Shown: positions 45,429 to 56,037, counted from the stretch's first letter. The stretch: 64,000 nucleotides of DNA from Aliiglaciecola sp. 3_MG-2023 (GCF_030548205.1 NZ_JAUORV010000011.1:109757-173756), one strand, 5' to 3'. Program-made: numbers and translations. Notes: a model not told the origin generated them from the letters alone.

Positions 45429-46528
45429 TAAAGTACTCCTCCAAATTCTCGTCGTATGACGGTTATTTGGTCGTTATTTTCTACTTTCAGTAGGGAAGAC
45501 ATAGCAAATGTGGCGTTATTGTAACGGGTCTTGGTATGTAATAGAAAGTATTCTGTTTTTACATCAAACCAACTTTGTTGTTGATCGGTTAATGTGTGAT
45601 TAGTAAATAGTGTTTCAGCTAAAAAATCTTGTACGTTTTGGTAGCCATCTGGTTCACGATTACTAATAAGGCTTTGTATGTCTGAAATTGGTGCGCCAGT
45701 TAATGCTGCCAACACAGGAGCTTGCTCTTCGGTGATGGTATTCACATTAATTTTCATTTCGGAAACATTGGGAATAACACAGATCATTGGCAACAGTTCT
45801 GTAATCCATTGGGGTTTAACGCCGTTAACCAATCTAATTTCCGATTTACTGACCATTAAGTTGTTTGCGGCTAAGTAAGGATTTACTAACGCAGCGTAAT
45901 CGGCATCTTCAGCACCGCTTTGGGACATGTTGTCATCTTGGTCTAGCCAATCAATTAACGAGTCTCTCACGACTTCTACCGAATAGTTGTCTAGTTCTGG
46001 AACCGTACTGGTTAGTAAACGCTCAAAAGCCAGGGCTTCTTCAGGCGCAGAATTAATATCACCACTGGTGTTACCCCGTAAGGTCCTTTTTACTTCGCTA
46101 TTGCTATCGTTATTATTGTCGTTGTTGTTGTCATTATTATTGTTGTCACTTTGACTGCCCCCCTGTTGGACTCGATTTACCGAATCAATGGCGTTTAGAT
46201 TTAAACAGGTTTGCATGTCGGTTAGTTGAGCTTGTATCCCGCCCCCCTCTAGAGGAAACGTAAACTCTTCAGACCAACCTCCTTCCAACGAGACCACATC
46301 GGAATTGGACTCTAACAATAGGCGGACAGATTTGATGGCATATTGTTCCGCTCCCATTGCGTACCAAAAGGCCTGATTATTATCTTTAATATTGGTGGCA
46401 CGCGTCACTTGTAGTTGTAATCTAGAGCCCATTTCGGTGGCAATAATGGCGACCAATGCAACAATCATCAACACTATGATTAGTGCGACACCTTGCTGCC
46501 TCTGTTGATTCAAAAGCCTGGTATTCAC
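45428..46528 (-). CDS. gspK: Type II secretion minor pseudopilin K
   Basis: 366 residues, the large tip pseudopilin. The prepilin site is G13/V14 (RQQGVALIIVLM); as usual for GspK the +5 glutamate is missing, here isoleucine. The insert between pilin strands contains a low-complexity run (about residues 125-144) of Asn and Asp in NNND repeats. It is coded by an AT-rich near-microsatellite at 46097-46156. This tract is not typical of the family. It overlaps gspJ by 4 bases. Confidence 0.93.
   Translation of the reverse strand: MNTRLLNQQRQQGVALIIVLMIVALVAIIATEMGSRLQLQVTRATNIKDNNQAFWYAMGAEQYAIKSVRLLLESNSDVVSLEGGWSEEFTFPLEGGGIQAQLTDMQTCLNLNAIDSVNRVQQGGSQSDNNNNDNNNDNNNDSNSEVKRTLRGNTSGDINSAPEEALAFERLLTSTVPELDNYSVEVVRDSLIDWLDQDDNMSQSGAEDADYAALVNPYLAANNLMVSKSEIRLVNGVKPQWITELLPMICVIPNVSEMKINVNTITEEQAPVLAALTGAPISDIQSLISNREPDGYQNVQDFLAETLFTNHTLTDQQQSWFDVKTEYFLLHTKTRYNNATFAMSSLLKVENNDQITVIRREFGGVL
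46097..46156 (-). repeat. Asn/Asp codon repeat within gspK
   Basis: Tandem AAT/AAC and GAT/GAC-type codons encode repeated N-N-N-D blocks. The near-repetitive 12-base pattern is prone to slippage in whole codons, which would lengthen or shorten the GspK loop without shifting the frame. Confidence 0.7.
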
Positions 46529-47154
46529 GAGTCTGCGCTACTCATTAAAAATTGCCGTTGAATCACTCCGAATTCCTGGCTGGTAATCGTTAGTTTGATA
46601 GCCACAGGAAGCGTGTCTTGCGCGAAATTGTCATCCCAGCTTTCCGAATCACCAGCATCTTCGCCAGCATTTAATAAAAACTGAATTTCAAAGTCCTCAA
46701 CGTTATTTAATAACACCCTGACTTTGGGCTCAAACCCAACCACGTTGTCGACGTAATTACCAAACAAACGCTCTAATTTTCCCTCTTGTAGGCGATAAGC
46801 TACGCTTTGCAAGGTACTGCGTTGCAACATTAGTTGCGGGTTTTGCCAACCTGTTCGAACAAAAGCAATGCCGTCAGCTTCGCTCTCCAACAAGTTCTTT
46901 TCGCCTCGCATGACTTGGGTGTTTTCTTGGCCATCAATACGCACTGCCCTTGGCACGGCTTGCAGCATATCTCTTTCAATGGTGAGCATGGCTCTTTGCA
47001 ATGTTTGTAGCTTTTCAAAACGATTTTCAGACAGCTCATCACTATCGATTACCGCGGTCATTACGCTGGTGGAAGCAATGCCAATCAGGGTGAAGATTGC
47101 AACCGCAATCATAATTTCAATAAGAGTGAAGCCCTGCTGTTTGTTCCTTATCAT
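46525..47154 (-). CDS. gspJ: Type II secretion minor pseudopilin J
   Basis: 209 residues. The prepilin cleavage site is G8/F9 with glutamate at +5 (QQGFTLIEIMIAV), followed by the hydrophobic helix. It forms the pseudopilus tip complex with GspI and GspK. 4-base overlaps on both sides. Confidence 0.93.
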   Translation of the reverse strand: MIRNKQQGFTLIEIMIAVAIFTLIGIASTSVMTAVIDSDELSENRFEKLQTLQRAMLTIERDMLQAVPRAVRIDGQENTQVMRGEKNLLESEADGIAFVRTGWQNPQLMLQRSTLQSVAYRLQEGKLERLFGNYVDNVVGFEPKVRVLLNNVEDFEIQFLLNAGEDAGDSESWDDNFAQDTLPVAIKLTITSQEFGVIQRQFLMSSADS

Positions 47155-47540
47155 CTTATGGTGCTCTTGGGTTGCGCCATGTAAGTGGTCACACTGGTGA
47201 TTGTGCGTTCGAAGTTTTCATCCTTACCCACAATAATTTCAACGCCGATTAAAGTCTCATCGGGTGTGGCTAATAACTTCTGTTGCCAATACCAGGTGGT
47301 GCCAGCCATTTTTTCTTCGCCCTTTAAGTTATCCTTTAACGGCCAAGTGTTTTCAATGTTGATCTGGGTCAGACGGTTATTCGCGACCCAAGTGGCAAAG
47401 GTAATATCTTCTATTTGGCTAACACCATTTAAGTGGTCTGTGGCCGATTTCATGATGGCGGTACCCGTGATCGCAAATATTAAAAGCGCCAACATAACCT
47501 CTAGCAGGGTAAATCCTAGCTGACTGGTGTTATGTTTCAT
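47151..47540 (-). CDS. gspI: Type II secretion minor pseudopilin I
   Basis: 129 residues. Prepilin site G9/F10 with +5 glutamate (LGFTLLEVMLALLIF). The block ATWVANNRLTQI is typical of GspI. It nucleates the tip complex. Overlaps gspH and gspJ by 4 bases each. Confidence 0.93.
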   Translation of the reverse strand: MKHNTSQLGFTLLEVMLALLIFAITGTAIMKSATDHLNGVSQIEDITFATWVANNRLTQINIENTWPLKDNLKGEEKMAGTTWYWQQKLLATPDETLIGVEIIVGKDENFERTITSVTTYMAQPKSTIR

Positions 47541-48163
47541 ATGTCACTGTCCAAAGGCCCGAGTCTTTCTATGGGCACAGAGTCATAGGAATTTAATTTA
47601 AAATACACAGGGTCATCAGTAGAAAAGTCAGGTTCGTACATCATCGTCAGACTAAAGGGGGTTACGTCGCCACTGGATAACAACATGATTTGTGGAGGCG
47701 GTAGCTTTTTCTCTTCTTCTTCATTGCCAATGTCAACGCGGTCTTCTTCGAACGACAGGGATTCATCAAAAATGCCGTCACTAAATAAATTGCTTTCTTC
47801 CACCCAAGGTAAATCGTCTAACTCTAATTCCAGAGCATAAGGTTGGGGAAGTTGATAACGGCCAAATGCCTGCTGCCCTTCTAATAACTGCCAATTTTGC
47901 TCGTCATCTAACCACATAAATATGTATTCAGCGGTTTCTGGTTCAATGCGTATACCAATTTCTTGTTGGTTTAATACTGCGAAATCAGATGCCATATCGA
48001 CAACAATCTGGAAGCGTTTAGCCTGTTTTTCCAATTCTTCAGACGGGGTGGGAGCAAAGTTATTAAACGAGATGACACTGATGACAATTCCCATAATTGC
48101 TAGCACCGCCATGATCTCGATGAGAGTAAATCCTGAATGGTACTTTGCTGACCGTGCTCGCAT
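47537..48163 (-). CDS. gspH: Type II secretion minor pseudopilin H
   Basis: 208 residues. Prepilin site G11/F12 with +5 glutamate (SGFTLIEIMAVLAIMG). The central part has an acidic stretch (FEEDRVDIGNEEEEKKLPPP, about residues 140-160) between the pilin strands. It links the tip to the major GspG fibre. 17 bases separate it from gspG upstream. Confidence 0.92.
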   Translation of the reverse strand: MRARSAKYHSGFTLIEIMAVLAIMGIVISVISFNNFAPTPSEELEKQAKRFQIVVDMASDFAVLNQQEIGIRIEPETAEYIFMWLDDEQNWQLLEGQQAFGRYQLPQPYALELELDDLPWVEESNLFSDGIFDESLSFEEDRVDIGNEEEEKKLPPPQIMLLSSGDVTPFSLTMMYEPDFSTDDPVYFKLNSYDSVPIERLGPLDSDI

Positions 48164-48180
48164 TATGGGTAACTCAATGG

Positions 48181-48621
48181 TTAGTTAAGGTAATCGCCAA
48201 GATTCCAGTTACCAATATCGTCTTCCGTACCTGGTTCGCCATCAGGGCCATTTGAGAAAACATCGATTACGCCTAATTCACCCGGACTAACCAGTTGATA
48301 TGGGTTATCCCAAGGATCATTAGGAAGACGATTGATGTAGCCGCCAGTAGGATAGTTACGTGGAATTGGATCTATGGTAGGTTCACTCACTAAGGCATCT
48401 AAACCTTGTTCTGTGGTTGGAAAGCGGTTATTACTCAATTTATAACGGGTTAATGCACTTTCTAATGATTGGATATCAATAGCCGCCGCTTTTCGTTGAG
48501 CTTCTTCTTGATTACCCAGTATTTGCGGCGCCACTAAACCTGCCATGATTCCAATAATCAATAACACCACCATTACCTCAATTAAGGTAAAACCAGACTG
48601 TCTAGGGTTGTTCTTTTTCAT
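48181..48621 (-). CDS. gspG: Type II secretion major pseudopilin G
   Basis: 146 residues. Prepilin site G10/F11 with +5 glutamate (QSGFTLIEVMVVLLIIG). The conserved C-terminal part (YLNRLPNDPWDNPYQ-like: YINRLPNDPWDNPYQLV, and FSNGPDGEPGTEDDIGNW) contains the calcium-binding acidic loop. It forms the main pseudopilus fibre. Shares one base with the gspF stop. Confidence 0.96.
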   Translation of the reverse strand: MKKNNPRQSGFTLIEVMVVLLIIGIMAGLVAPQILGNQEEAQRKAAAIDIQSLESALTRYKLSNNRFPTTEQGLDALVSEPTIDPIPRNYPTGGYINRLPNDPWDNPYQLVSPGELGVIDVFSNGPDGEPGTEDDIGNWNLGDYLN

Positions 48622-49844
48622 TACATATTCACCATATTATTAAGCGCTAAAATTGGTTGTAGGATAGCCAGTACAATAAACAATACAATTGCTGCCATAC
48701 TAACAATCAAAATCGGTTCGAAAACTTTTAAAGAGACACCCACAAGGGCTTCAAATTCCCTATCTTGGTTATCTGCTGCTCGTTTTAACATTTGTTGAAG
48801 CTCACCGCTTCTTTCACCTGATGCAATCATGTGCATCATCATTGGTGGAAACATTTTGGTTTTTTCTAACGCACCGCGTAAGCTAGAACCTTCTTTTACC
48901 TTCACTGCGGCCTCTGCCACAGCTTCCCTAATGTGCAAGTTCTCAAGTACATCACCGGCAATGCGCATGGCTTCCAACAAAGGGACCGCACTTGCGGTGA
49001 GAATGCTCAAAGTGCTGGCAAAGCGCGCCGTGTTCAGGCCTTTGGATACTTTTCCAATCAGTGGTACTTGCAAAATAAATTTGTGATAACGCTTTTTCAT
49101 CAGCGGCTGTTGGAGTATTCGTTTAATTACAATGGCCAGTACAACTATTAGTATCATTGCAATCAAGCCATAACTCTGCAACCAGGTACTTACAGAGATT
49201 AAGATGCTGGTAATGGCTGGAAGTTCCTGTCCCATGTTGTCAAATTGGCCTACGATTTTCGGAACAACCACAGTTAACAAGAGGAAAATAATACCAAAGG
49301 CAAAAAATAACATGATAGCTGGGTATACCAGCGCTTGGGTGATTTGGCTGCGTGTACGTTGACTTTTCTCGGTGTAATCCGCCAGTCGATTCAGTACTGT
49401 GTCTAAATGTCCTGATTTTTCACCTGCCGCAACCATTGCTCGAAATAACTCATCGAACACTTGCGGAAACTCACCCATTGCATCGGCAAGTGAATGGCCT
49501 TCGACCACTTTACTGCGAACCGCCATCATCATATTTTTATGGCGGGGCTTTTCACATTGTTCAGCAACGGCTAAAAGCGCTTCTTCAATGGGCAAGGCTG
49601 ACTCAACTAAGGTGGCTATTTGGCGTGTTAAAAGGGCAAGATCACTGGCGGATATTCCCCGCGTAAATAAAGTGAAACGGTTTTTATTGTCACGTTGTTG
49701 CTGTTCAGTTACCTGCTCAACTTCTAGGGGAATAAGCTCTAATTCTCGCAGTTGTTGACGAATATGCCGAGCATTATCCCCTTCTAAAACACCACTTTTG
49801 TTGCGACCAGATTGACTTATCGCTTTGTAAGCATAGGCGGCCAC
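48621..49844 (-). CDS. gspF: Type II secretion inner-membrane protein F
   Basis: 407 residues with two repeated cytoplasmic helical domains and three membrane segments (about 168-190, 220-245 and 375-400). The repeats show FTRGISASDLALLTRQIATLVESALPIEEAL and the family motif FPPMMMHMIASGERSG. It is the platform protein that couples the GspE motor to pseudopilus growth. Confidence 0.95.
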   Translation of the reverse strand: MAAYAYKAISQSGRNKSGVLEGDNARHIRQQLRELELIPLEVEQVTEQQQRDNKNRFTLFTRGISASDLALLTRQIATLVESALPIEEALLAVAEQCEKPRHKNMMMAVRSKVVEGHSLADAMGEFPQVFDELFRAMVAAGEKSGHLDTVLNRLADYTEKSQRTRSQITQALVYPAIMLFFAFGIIFLLLTVVVPKIVGQFDNMGQELPAITSILISVSTWLQSYGLIAMILIVVLAIVIKRILQQPLMKKRYHKFILQVPLIGKVSKGLNTARFASTLSILTASAVPLLEAMRIAGDVLENLHIREAVAEAAVKVKEGSSLRGALEKTKMFPPMMMHMIASGERSGELQQMLKRAADNQDREFEALVGVSLKVFEPILIVSMAAIVLFIVLAILQPILALNNMVNM

Positions 49845-49846
49845 GA

Positions 49847-51421
49847 CTAATCCTCTCGGGTAACACGCAGTACTTCTTCTAAGGACGTAAATCCTAGCAG
49901 TACTTTGTTACAGCCATCTTCGCGAATACTTGGGGTGTTTTTACGAACGTGTTTTTCTATTGCTTGCTCACCATGACCATTGTGCATTATGTCACGAGTT
50001 TCCTCATCAACAACGAGCAATTCATGGATACCTGTTCGACCGCGATAGCCGGTCTGATTGCACGCTGCGCAGCCTTTAGGGCTGTATATTTCTTGGCTGT
50101 TGATGGCATGATCTAAGCCCAGAATTTGACATTCAGCTTCGCTTGGCAGGTGGGGAGTTTTGCAATCTGCACATAGGGTTCTTACCAGGCGCTGAGATAA
50201 AACAGCCAATAAACTAGAAGACAACAAGAAGGGTTCTATTCCCATATCTTCTAGTCGAGTTATCGCACCCGCTGCAGTATTGGTGTGTAATGTGGACAAT
50301 ACTAAGTGCCCCGTTAAACTGGCTTGTACACCAATTTGCGCAGTCTCAAGATCACGGATTTCGCCGATCATAACCACATCAGGATCTTGTCGTAATATAG
50401 CACGTAAGCCTCGTGCAAATGTCATGTCGACGCGAGGATTAACCTGAGTTTGGCCAATACCTTGTAAATCGAATTCTATGGGATCTTCAACCGTCAATAT
50501 ATTACGGTCTTTAGAGTTTATTTCACTCAACCCGGCATACAAGGTGGTGCTTTTACCTGAACCCGTTGGGCCGGTCACTAAGATAATGCCATGGGGTTTT
50601 CGAATTAAAGTGGAGAAGATTTCGCGGTTTTTTAAAGTCATGCCCAAATCTGTTAGATTTAGGCGTGCATTATTTTTATCTAATAAACGTAAAACCACAC
50701 GTTCGCCATGACTTGAAGGCATGGTCGAAACCCGGACATCGACTGCACGGCCGGCGATCCTGAGGGTGATTCTGCCATCCTGAGGAACGCGTTTCTCGGC
50801 GATATCTAACTTTGCCATCACTTTTATACGAGAAACTAACATGGAAGAAAGTTTACGGTTTGGTCGCAGTATTTCTCGTAAAACGCCATCTACCCGAAAA
50901 CGCACAATCAATTGGTTTTCAAAGGTTTCAATATGAATGTCTGACGCACCTTCTTTAATTGCTTCACTTAACATTGCATTGATTAATTTGATGATCGGTG
51001 CATCATCTTCGTTTTCTAATAAGTCTTCGGTGTCAGGTAGCTCTTCGGCTAAGGCAAATAAATCGCTTTCATTGCCAATATCTTCCATTAACTGCTTGGC
51101 TGCAGAGGAGTCTCGTTGAAAAGCGTTGGTTAACAGATTTTCAAATTGCTCGTCGGCAATTTCTCTTAATTGAAAATCAGCCTGCAGGAATCGTCGAACT
51201 TCAATAAAAATAGAAAAGTCGGTCATAGCCGTATGGTATAAAACCGCCGGCTGCTCACCTGTGTCTAGCAATACCTTGTGTCGTTTTGCAAAGCTAAACG
51301 CTAATTGTTTATGCTGCTCAGTTTGTTCTTCTTGAGCTGTCTCTGGTGCTAACATTAAGTCAGCGTCAGGGCTCGACTGTTCTATATTCAGCTCGGCATT
51401 ATCAGCTGTTTCAATACTCAT
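49847..51421 (-). CDS. gspE: Type II secretion ATPase E
   Basis: 524 residues, the cytoplasmic hexameric motor. An N-terminal GspL-binding region (about 1-130) precedes the ATPase core, with Walker [10 protein letters not shown] (284-292), the Asp box and His box region, and Walker [13 protein letters not shown]. The C-terminal four-cysteine zinc module is complete (CADCKTPH... [19 protein letters not shown]). It follows the gspD stop with a one-base overlap; gspF follows after 2 bases. Confidence 0.96.
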   Translation of the reverse strand: MSIETADNAELNIEQSSPDADLMLAPETAQEEQTEQHKQLAFSFAKRHKVLLDTGEQPAVLYHTAMTDFSIFIEVRRFLQADFQLREIADEQFENLLTNAFQRDSSAAKQLMEDIGNESDLFALAEELPDTEDLLENEDDAPIIKLINAMLSEAIKEGASDIHIETFENQLIVRFRVDGVLREILRPNRKLSSMLVSRIKVMAKLDIAEKRVPQDGRITLRIAGRAVDVRVSTMPSSHGERVVLRLLDKNNARLNLTDLGMTLKNREIFSTLIRKPHGIILVTGPTGSGKSTTLYAGLSEINSKDRNILTVEDPIEFDLQGIGQTQVNPRVDMTFARGLRAILRQDPDVVMIGEIRDLETAQIGVQASLTGHLVLSTLHTNTAAGAITRLEDMGIEPFLLSSSLLAVLSQRLVRTLCADCKTPHLPSEAECQILGLDHAINSQEIYSPKGCAACNQTGYRGRTGIHELLVVDEETRDIMHNGHGEQAIEKHVRKNTPSIREDGCNKVLLGFTSLEEVLRVTRED

Positions 51422-53487
51422 TAGTTTTCGCTTTCCTGCTCTTTTTCTAACAAATACTGGTCAAAGGTCGGCGGCAAGGCTAACTCATCATCCCAAGCCG
51501 GCAACACAGGCGTCTCTTGTGTGGGCATTAATGGAATTCCTGCTGCACTGCGCTTCAATTGTTGTGCACGAATATAGTTGTATTTTTTGTGACTGATACT
51601 GTTCATTGTAGCACCATCGCGAACGATGGTCGGGCGTATAAATACCATCAAGTTTCGTTTTGTCGTGCTGGTGGTCGTTGACTTAAATAAGTTACCTAAG
51701 AATGGAATATCCCCGAGAATCGGTACCTTTGAAACACTTTCTTGAACTTGATCATCAATTAAGCCACCCAAAACAATAGTGCCGCCATCATCCACAATTA
51801 CCGTGGTTTTGATTTCACGTTTGTTAATCGCTATATCAACTGAAGTTGCGCCACTCACGCTGGACACTTCTTGCTCAATTAGTAATTGTACCGCGTCACC
51901 TTCATTAATCTGCGGGGTAACTTTAAGTTTGATACCCACTTCTTGACGTTCAACGGTTTGGAAGGGATTAGCGTTATTTGAGCCGGTAGAAGAGCCCGTA
52001 ATAATCGGAACTTCTTGACCGACGATAAAGAAAGCTTCTTCATTGTCTAGTGTGGTTAAATGCGGTGTCGATAACACATTGGAGTTGGTATCCGTACTAA
52101 CCGCTTGTAATACCGCTCCCCAACCATCTTTGACCACACCAACTAGCAAACCGTTTAGGCCGCCAAGCAAAGATGCTAATGAGGTAAAATCGCCAGAGGT
52201 GACTGAATCGTAAGAGTAGGGGTCACCATCGTCGTCGAAACCTGTTGTGGTGGTAGTTTGGTCTTCAGCTTCATCTGCAGCTACTGCTAAAGAGCCTATA
52301 CCAACCACACCGTTGGTAAATTGTTGACCACCTCCGTCTTCACTTGCCCATTGCACACCTAAGGTCGTTCCGTCACCCTCATATACTTCAACAATAATGG
52401 CTTCAACGGTGACCTGGGCGCGACGAATATCTAGCTGTCGTATGACTTCTTCTAACGAACGCATCATATCGGGTTCTGCGGTAATCACTAGGGCATTAGA
52501 GTCTGGATGGGCATCAATACTCACTTCTCGGTTATTTGACGAGCTACTGCGGGTGTTAGCGCTTGTCTGTCCGCCTTTTTCTTCCGCTTGAATACTCGCA
52601 CTCACGCCCTGCAGTACTTTAACTAAATCTTCCGCTTTGGCGTAGTTAACAAAAATGACTCGAGTATTACCACTGGTTTCCAGTTCCTGATCCATTTTAG
52701 TGATTAAATCAATGAGGCGTTTACGGCCCTTGTTATCGCCAGATACAATAACGCTGTTGGTACGGTCATCGGCAACAAGGCGAGGCTCAGATTTACCCGT
52801 TGTTTGGGCTTTAGTCGATGATTTATTGATGTTTTCAACAATTCTTACCATCTCTGATGCCGATGCATATTTTAGTTTAATAATTTCAACTTCTTCGTCA
52901 CCAGCCTGATCGACACGCTCGATGATTTCCACCAAACGGTTCACAACCGCAGCTCGGCCTGTCAACATCATTACGTTTGAAGGGTCATGACTCACTACGT
53001 TACCGCCGCCGGCTTGATCGTTTAATTGTCGAAGAATGGGGGCAAGCTCTCGCACAGGTACATTATATACTGGGACCACACGGGTGATCATTTCATCACC
53101 ATCAAAAGGTGTTCCTTGAATCACCGGAATGTTTGATGTTTTTGCGTCTTTGGCTCTGACAACTTTTAAAATGCCGTTGGGCATTTCTACCACAGCAAAA
53201 TCGTATACTTGTAATACGTTTAGGAAAAATTGGTAATATTGTTCTTCATTCAAAAGATCATAGCTGCGTACGCTAATTTTGCCGCGGACATCAGGGCTTA
53301 CGATAATAGTTTTTTGCAGGTTTTTACCGACAATATTTATAAATTCGGAGATTTCAGCATTTTTAAAATTGGGTGAATACTCTTTAGCTGATGCCATGGT
53401 AGACACCGTTAAAAACACTGCACACACTGCCAAACATAAGCCTCTAAATCTACTACGGCTTGTTTGCGTCATAGGGGTAATCCTCAT
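51421..53487 (-). CDS. gspD: Type II secretion outer-membrane secretin D
   Basis: 688 residues. The signal peptide is cleaved near ASA ([12 protein letters not shown]). N0 to N3 periplasmic ring domains follow, then a secretin domain with [11 protein letters not shown]...[11 protein letters not shown] and the signature [18 protein letters not shown]-terminal S-domain-like tail is present. An insert in N3 is Ser/Asn/Gln-rich ([20 protein letters not shown]). It makes the outer-membrane channel. The start overlaps gspC by 4 bases. Confidence 0.96.
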   Translation of the reverse strand: MRITPMTQTSRSRFRGLCLAVCAVFLTVSTMASAKEYSPNFKNAEISEFINIVGKNLQKTIIVSPDVRGKISVRSYDLLNEEQYYQFFLNVLQVYDFAVVEMPNGILKVVRAKDAKTSNIPVIQGTPFDGDEMITRVVPVYNVPVRELAPILRQLNDQAGGGNVVSHDPSNVMMLTGRAAVVNRLVEIIERVDQAGDEEVEIIKLKYASASEMVRIVENINKSSTKAQTTGKSEPRLVADDRTNSVIVSGDNKGRKRLIDLITKMDQELETSGNTRVIFVNYAKAEDLVKVLQGVSASIQAEEKGGQTSANTRSSSSNNREVSIDAHPDSNALVITAEPDMMRSLEEVIRQLDIRRAQVTVEAIIVEVYEGDGTTLGVQWASEDGGGQQFTNGVVGIGSLAVAADEAEDQTTTTTGFDDDGDPYSYDSVTSGDFTSLASLLGGLNGLLVGVVKDGWGAVLQAVSTDTNSNVLSTPHLTTLDNEEAFFIVGQEVPIITGSSTGSNNANPFQTVERQEVGIKLKVTPQINEGDAVQLLIEQEVSSVSGATSVDIAINKREIKTTVIVDDGGTIVLGGLIDDQVQESVSKVPILGDIPFLGNLFKSTTTSTTKRNLMVFIRPTIVRDGATMNSISHKKYNYIRAQQLKRSAAGIPLMPTQETPVLPAWDDELALPPTFDQYLLEKEQESEN

Positions 53488-54440
53488 ATATCTTGTTCTT
53501 CTTCCCCTTCAGGGAAATCTAAATACAAAGTGAGAAGTTCCTCACTTCGACTAATTGTTAGTTGTAGCGAATCTGATTGATTTAACGCTGCCAAGGCCTC
53601 AATAGCCTGGTCAGGATCAGTCAAATCTAAGCCGTTTATCTCTGTAATCACATCGCCAACTTTAAACCCCGCACCTTTAAATAAGCTTGGATTTTTACCT
53701 GGTGCTATTTTATAGCCAGCAATTGAACCACCTTGGCCTTGAACAGGCGAAACCATAAAATATTCTGTAAACCCGCTTGGATTACGGCGTATTTCGCGAG
53801 TCGTTTCCACCAAATCTGGCGTTAATTCAGTAAATTGTTCTTTATCGTCTATTGTATTGTTATTGGCCACTTCAACAGGGGCTTGATAAGCTTGGCTTTC
53901 TTTTGAGTATTCTAACCCGTCTAACATTAAGGTTTCACGTCTAGGGCCATTTTTAATAATTACCCTATCTGCAAAGACTTCAACTAAGCTTGCGTTTGTA
54001 CCATCAATTTCGTCGTCAATGCCATAGGTATTTTGTGAACCACGGTTTTCAATAATGGCTGCACCAATGCCTGACTCGTCAGTTTCGACGACACCGGTAA
54101 GGGTTAAGTTCAAACGAGTTTCAGGAGCCTCTGTGATTTCTTGTTTAACAGGCGTACTTTCTTTTGCTGTTAAATCGCCAAACAGGTTTAAACTTTTTAG
54201 TTGCGACAAACTCACCCGTGAACTTGAATTATTCGAATTATTACCTGTTTGACTCGTTTGAAAACTAGATTTAGCTGTCGATTCCGGTTCAGGAATCAGC
54301 CGCCAAGTCATCTGTGCAAGAAAAGCCAAAAGATACAAAACTAACAAAATAACCACCAACAGATTAATCTGTGATTGATATTTGCTAATTTGCAGCCATA
54401 TTTGATTTAAGTTTGTACTACTAAGGCTCATCTTTACCAC
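53484..54440 (-). CDS. gspC: Type II secretion protein C
   Basis: 318 residues, first gene of the T2SS operon. One membrane helix (about 24-47), the homology region binding the secretin (about 80-185, LNLFGDLTAKES... TLTGVVETDESGIGAAIIENRGSQNTYGIDDEIDG), and a C-terminal PDZ domain (about 235-310, GFKVGDVITEINGLDLTDPDQAIEAL). It links the inner platform to GspD. It is divergent from hslR across 132 bases, where the operon promoter must lie. Confidence 0.94.
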   Translation of the reverse strand: MVKMSLSSTNLNQIWLQISKYQSQINLLVVILLVLYLLAFLAQMTWRLIPEPESTAKSSFQTSQTGNNSNNSSSRVSLSQLKSLNLFGDLTAKESTPVKQEITEAPETRLNLTLTGVVETDESGIGAAIIENRGSQNTYGIDDEIDGTNASLVEVFADRVIIKNGPRRETLMLDGLEYSKESQAYQAPVEVANNNTIDDKEQFTELTPDLVETTREIRRNPSGFTEYFMVSPVQGQGGSIAGYKIAPGKNPSLFKGAGFKVGDVITEINGLDLTDPDQAIEALAALNQSDSLQLTISRSEELLTLYLDFPEGEEEQDI

Positions 54441-54572
54441 TTCTTGGTCGATTATTGTCGCTAAACGAGGACAATGATAACCAGTAGATTAAAGGCTCAC
54501 AACTATTAAAGATTAACATTACCATATAATTACAGTTCAAAGGTTTTTAAGCTTACGCGCAATAGGCTATAT

Positions 54573-54977
54573 ATGAAGAATAAGACAGACAACAAAAACA
54601 CTGAAATAGTTCGCTTGGATAAGTGGCTTTGGGCTGCACGGTTTTTTAAAACCCGATCTTTAGCTCGAGACATGGTGCAATCTGGCAAGGTGCAATATAA
54701 TGGACAACGAGCAAAGGCCAGCCGAAGTGTCGAATTGGGTGCGACAATTGTGCTCCCTGCCGGATTCGATAGCAAGGAAGTAATTGTTGAAGGGTTAAGT
54801 GACAAACGAGTCAGTGCTCCCCAAGCTCAATTACTTTATGGGGAAACCGAAAAAAGTATCGCGCAACGTGAAAAAAATGCAGAAGCGCGAAAATTAAGCG
54901 CATTTCATAGTCCGCGACCTGAAAGTCGACCGGATAAAAAGCAACGTCGCAAAATTATTCAATTTAAACAGCAGTAA
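54573..54977 (+). CDS. hslR: Heat shock protein 15 (ribosome-associated, S4 domain)
   Basis: 134 residues. The S4 RNA-binding domain (about 11-70, VRLDKWLWAARFFKTRSLARDMVQSGKV) is followed by a basic tail. Hsp15 binds stalled 50S subunits carrying peptidyl-tRNA. AGG lies seven bases before the ATG. hslO follows after 9 bases, matching the E. coli yrfG-hslR-hslO order, although here the gsp operon separates yrfG from the pair. Confidence 0.94.
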   Translation: MKNKTDNKNTEIVRLDKWLWAARFFKTRSLARDMVQSGKVQYNGQRAKASRSVELGATIVLPAGFDSKEVIVEGLSDKRVSAPQAQLLYGETEKSIAQREKNAEARKLSAFHSPRPESRPDKKQRRKIIQFKQQ

Positions 54978-54986
54978 GAGAAAGTT

Positions 54987-55883
54987 ATGTCCCATTTTGA
55001 TCAGTTACATCGTTATGTCTTTACCAACGCCAATGTACGCGGTGAACTTGTCCAACTAGAAAACAGTTATCAAGAAATTCTGGATTCGCAGCAGTATCCT
55101 GCTGTTATTCAAAAGTTGCTCGGCGAACTAATGGCAGCGGCATCTCTTCTAACTGCAACCTTAAAGTTCAAAGGTGAAATTGCCCTGCAATTGCAAAGTG
55201 AAGGCTGTATCAAATATGCAGTGATCAATGGCACTCACGATCAAAAGTTACGTGGTGTGGCTAGGTGGGATAGTGAAGTAAAAGAACTGCCTGCATCCCT
55301 TACCGATTTATTACCTAAAGGTGTATTGGTAATTACCATTACCCCTGAAGAAGGGGAGCGCTATCAGGGAATAGTCGCTGTAGACAAGCCAACCTTATCT
55401 GAATGTCTTGAAGGGTACTTTAGCCAATCTGAGCAATTACCTACTAAGGTTATTTTAAAAACCTCTGCAAGTGATGGTGTAAATAGAGCGGGTGGTTTGT
55501 TTCTACAGGTTTTACCCACAAGCAGCGAAATGACTAACGAATCTGAACATGAGGAATTCGCTCATTTAAGTACTATCAGCCAAACTATTACCGCAGAAGA
55601 GTTGTTAGGTTTACCCGCCACTGATGTATTGCACCGACTTTATCACCAGGAAGAAGTTGAACTTTATCCGCCTCAAGAGGTTAAATTCTCTTGTAGTTGC
55701 AGCAAAGAGCGAAGTGCCGCGGCAATCGCCAATGTTGATAAACAAGAGTTACTGAATATTGTCGCAGAAGATGGTGCTGTTAGATTGAATTGTCAGTACT
55801 GCCATAAAGAATACAGCTTCGATGCCGTAGATGTGGAATCTATCCATAACGGCGCATATGCGGCCCCAAAGCAAACGCAATAA
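54987..55883 (+). CDS. hslO: Redox-regulated chaperone Hsp33
   Basis: 298 residues. The zinc-binding redox switch is complete (FSCSCSKERS... NCQYCHKEYSF, CxC plus CxxC). Oxidation releases zinc and activates the holdase function. The N-terminal domain begins DQLHRYVFTNANVRGELVQL as in E. coli. Coupled to hslR by a 9-base spacer. A short tandem repeat follows the stop. Confidence 0.96.
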   Translation: MSHFDQLHRYVFTNANVRGELVQLENSYQEILDSQQYPAVIQKLLGELMAAASLLTATLKFKGEIALQLQSEGCIKYAVINGTHDQKLRGVARWDSEVKELPASLTDLLPKGVLVITITPEEGERYQGIVAVDKPTLSECLEGYFSQSEQLPTKVILKTSASDGVNRAGGLFLQVLPTSSEMTNESEHEEFAHLSTISQTITAEELLGLPATDVLHRLYHQEEVELYPPQEVKFSCSCSKERSAAAIANVDKQELLNIVAEDGAVRLNCQYCHKEYSFDAVDVESIHNGAYAAPKQTQ

Positions 55884-55912
55884 AGCGACCTTGTCGTTAC
55901 AGAAAATAATTA

Positions 55913-55982
55913 GTCGCTCAGGGTTGTTATGTTATGTTGTCGCTCAGGGCTGTTATGTTATGTTGTCGCTCAGGGCTGTTAT
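55913..55982. repeat. 26-bp tandem repeat, about 2.7 copies
   Basis: Units starting GTCGCTCAGGG at 55913, 55939 and 55965 (exactly 26 bases apart) differ by one base between copies 1 and 2; copy 3 is cut after about 18 bases. It lies between the convergent hslO and envZ genes. No coding function seen. Confidence 0.9.
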
Positions 55983-56037
55983 CTAGTGGTTCTAGATGCC
56001 GTTTTTGGGTATCGTGAATAGCCCTGATTAGGCTAAA

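Noticed and set aside
54560..54572. Third copy of the ACGCGCA promoter module before hslR
   Set aside because: ACGCGCAATAGGCTATATA lies directly against the start codon and matches only in the first seven bases; similarity is probably chance.
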